23,319 nucleotides of DNA from Bdellovibrio sp. (GTDB lineage Bacteria > Bdellovibrionota > Bdellovibrionia > Bdellovibrionales > Bdellovibrionaceae), in assembly GCA_019104905.1 (NCBI GenBank), contig JAHRXB010000152.1, forward strand, positions 1-23,319. Reading direction: 5' to 3'. This document shows positions 22,837 through 23,319 of this stretch, one piece after another. Made by a program: the position numbers and the translations under genes. The notes under the pieces are model-generated. The model saw nothing but the letters and a program-made list of their open reading frames with translations. It did not search any database and was not told the DNA's origin. Position 1 is the first letter of the stretch, and every line of letters starts with the position of its first letter.

Positions 22837-23319
22837 CTACACTTTTTGCAAATTTTGACTATGAAGCCACTGCCGAATGAGGTCTTTGTCCGCCGAAGAA
22901 GTCTCCTCAAAATGAACTCGAACGTGATCGTTTTGAGTATCAATCACCCGGGCTTGGCATTGGATGTCGTTTATATCGCTGATTTGCAACGGAACAATCT
23001 CCCCCACCTTAAAAATCCCCGGCCGAGGGATTGAAATACGAGCACCCGTATAAGAAAGATCCAGGGTTTGAGTCTCTACCCCACCCAATACCACGGAAAT
23101 ATTCGCGACAAAACGATCTCCGGTGGGGGCAAACCAGTTTTGACGACGATCCAAGTAAGGATAACGAAAGAAATACGAAACCGTCCCTACGATAAAAAGA
23201 ACTAATAAACAATCCATGAGCTTGGCCGTACTCACAACAGGGTCCACCACCTCCATGTCGCGAAAAAGGCTGGCGGAGGTCATGAAAACAAAAACTCCAC
23301 ACAAGGCCAATCCCAAAAC
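22837..23319 (-). CDS. Membrane protein with C-terminal PilZ-like domain, 5' end outside the window
   Basis: The frame is open to the window edge; a TTG at 23316 could serve as a start, but nothing shows that it does, so the protein is treated as truncated at its N-terminus. Two hydrophobic segments are visible (LALCGVFVFMTSASLF and LMDCLLVLFIVGTVSYFF). A cytoplasmic domain of about 100 residues follows, in which TLDLSYTGARI carries the PilZ D-x-S-x-x-G motif. The arginine motif that precedes it in c-di-GMP binders (RxxxR) is degenerate: candidates are RRQNW and RFVAN. PilZ domains at the end of membrane proteins occur in cellulose-synthase-like glycosyltransferases and in stand-alone receptors; which applies depends on sequence beyond the edge. 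Confidence 0.75.
   Translation of the reverse strand, partial: VLGLALCGVFVFMTSASLFRDMEVVDPVVSTAKLMDCLLVLFIVGTVSYFFRYPYLDRRQNWFAPTGDRFVANISVVLGGVETQTLDLSYTGARISIPRPGIFKVGEIVPLQISDINDIQCQARVIDTQNDHVRVHFEETSSADKDLIRQWLHSQNLQKV

Overview
The window reads as chromosomal DNA from a Gram-negative bacterium. There is an Omp85 outer-membrane protein with a signal peptide, a lipoprotein phosphatase, and an OxyR/AhpCF peroxide system. Gene density is high and TTG/GTG starts occur. The mix (methylcitrate pathway, large aminopeptidase N, stand-alone PilZ and XRE proteins, extremely tight convergent genes) would fit a Bdellovibrio-like predatory proteobacterium. That placement is an impression from protein flavour, not a proof. 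No rRNA, tRNA or CRISPR array was seen, and no stretch over about 300 bases lacks a gene or a described element.

Layout. 1-2939 (+): the tail of a TamB-like gene overlaps by one base a 937-residue Omp85/TamA-like protein with about seven POTRA domains. 2943-4006 (-): an unknown protein and a small XRE regulator with its terminator. 4205-5508 (+): a FAT-type acyl-ACP thioesterase translationally coupled (GTGA) to a DOMON-like protein. 5603-9218 (+): prpD, prpB and lplA. 9215-10138 (-): a tandem-domain universal stress protein. 10385-11551 (+): prpC, preceded by a perfect 17-base palindrome just upstream of its ribosome-binding site. 11589-12167 (-): an unknown membrane-anchored protein. 12276-13346 (+): a PhoD-like lipoprotein.

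13349-14562 is a complete, previously unlabelled insertion sequence of 1214 bases. It has imperfect terminal inverted repeats, a 9-base target duplication, a zinc-ribbon transposase distantly like IS1, a leader with two mutually exclusive hairpins, and a GC-rich 150-base folded palindrome between the transposase and the right end. It inserted into the 3-base gap between the stop codons of phoD and a convergent alpha/beta hydrolase, breaking neither gene.

14573-15157 (-): the hydrolase. 15248-16603 (-): oxyR followed by a group III truncated haemoglobin, transcribed divergently from ahpC-ahpF (16801-19012, +). A near-perfect OxyR box lies in the shared intergenic region. 19009-19371 (-): a VOC/glyoxalase-fold protein. 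19398-22019 (+): pepN. 22054-22773 (-): folE. 22837-window end (-): a PilZ membrane protein cut by the edge.

How the genes work together. prpC, prpD and prpB cover the methylcitrate route from propionyl-CoA plus oxaloacetate to pyruvate plus succinate, apart from the hydration step, which a general aconitase would have to supply. Propionyl-CoA arises from branched amino acids and odd-chain fatty acids, and PepN supplies amino acids from peptides. OxyR, AhpC, AhpF and the globin form a compact peroxide/reactive-nitrogen defence unit.
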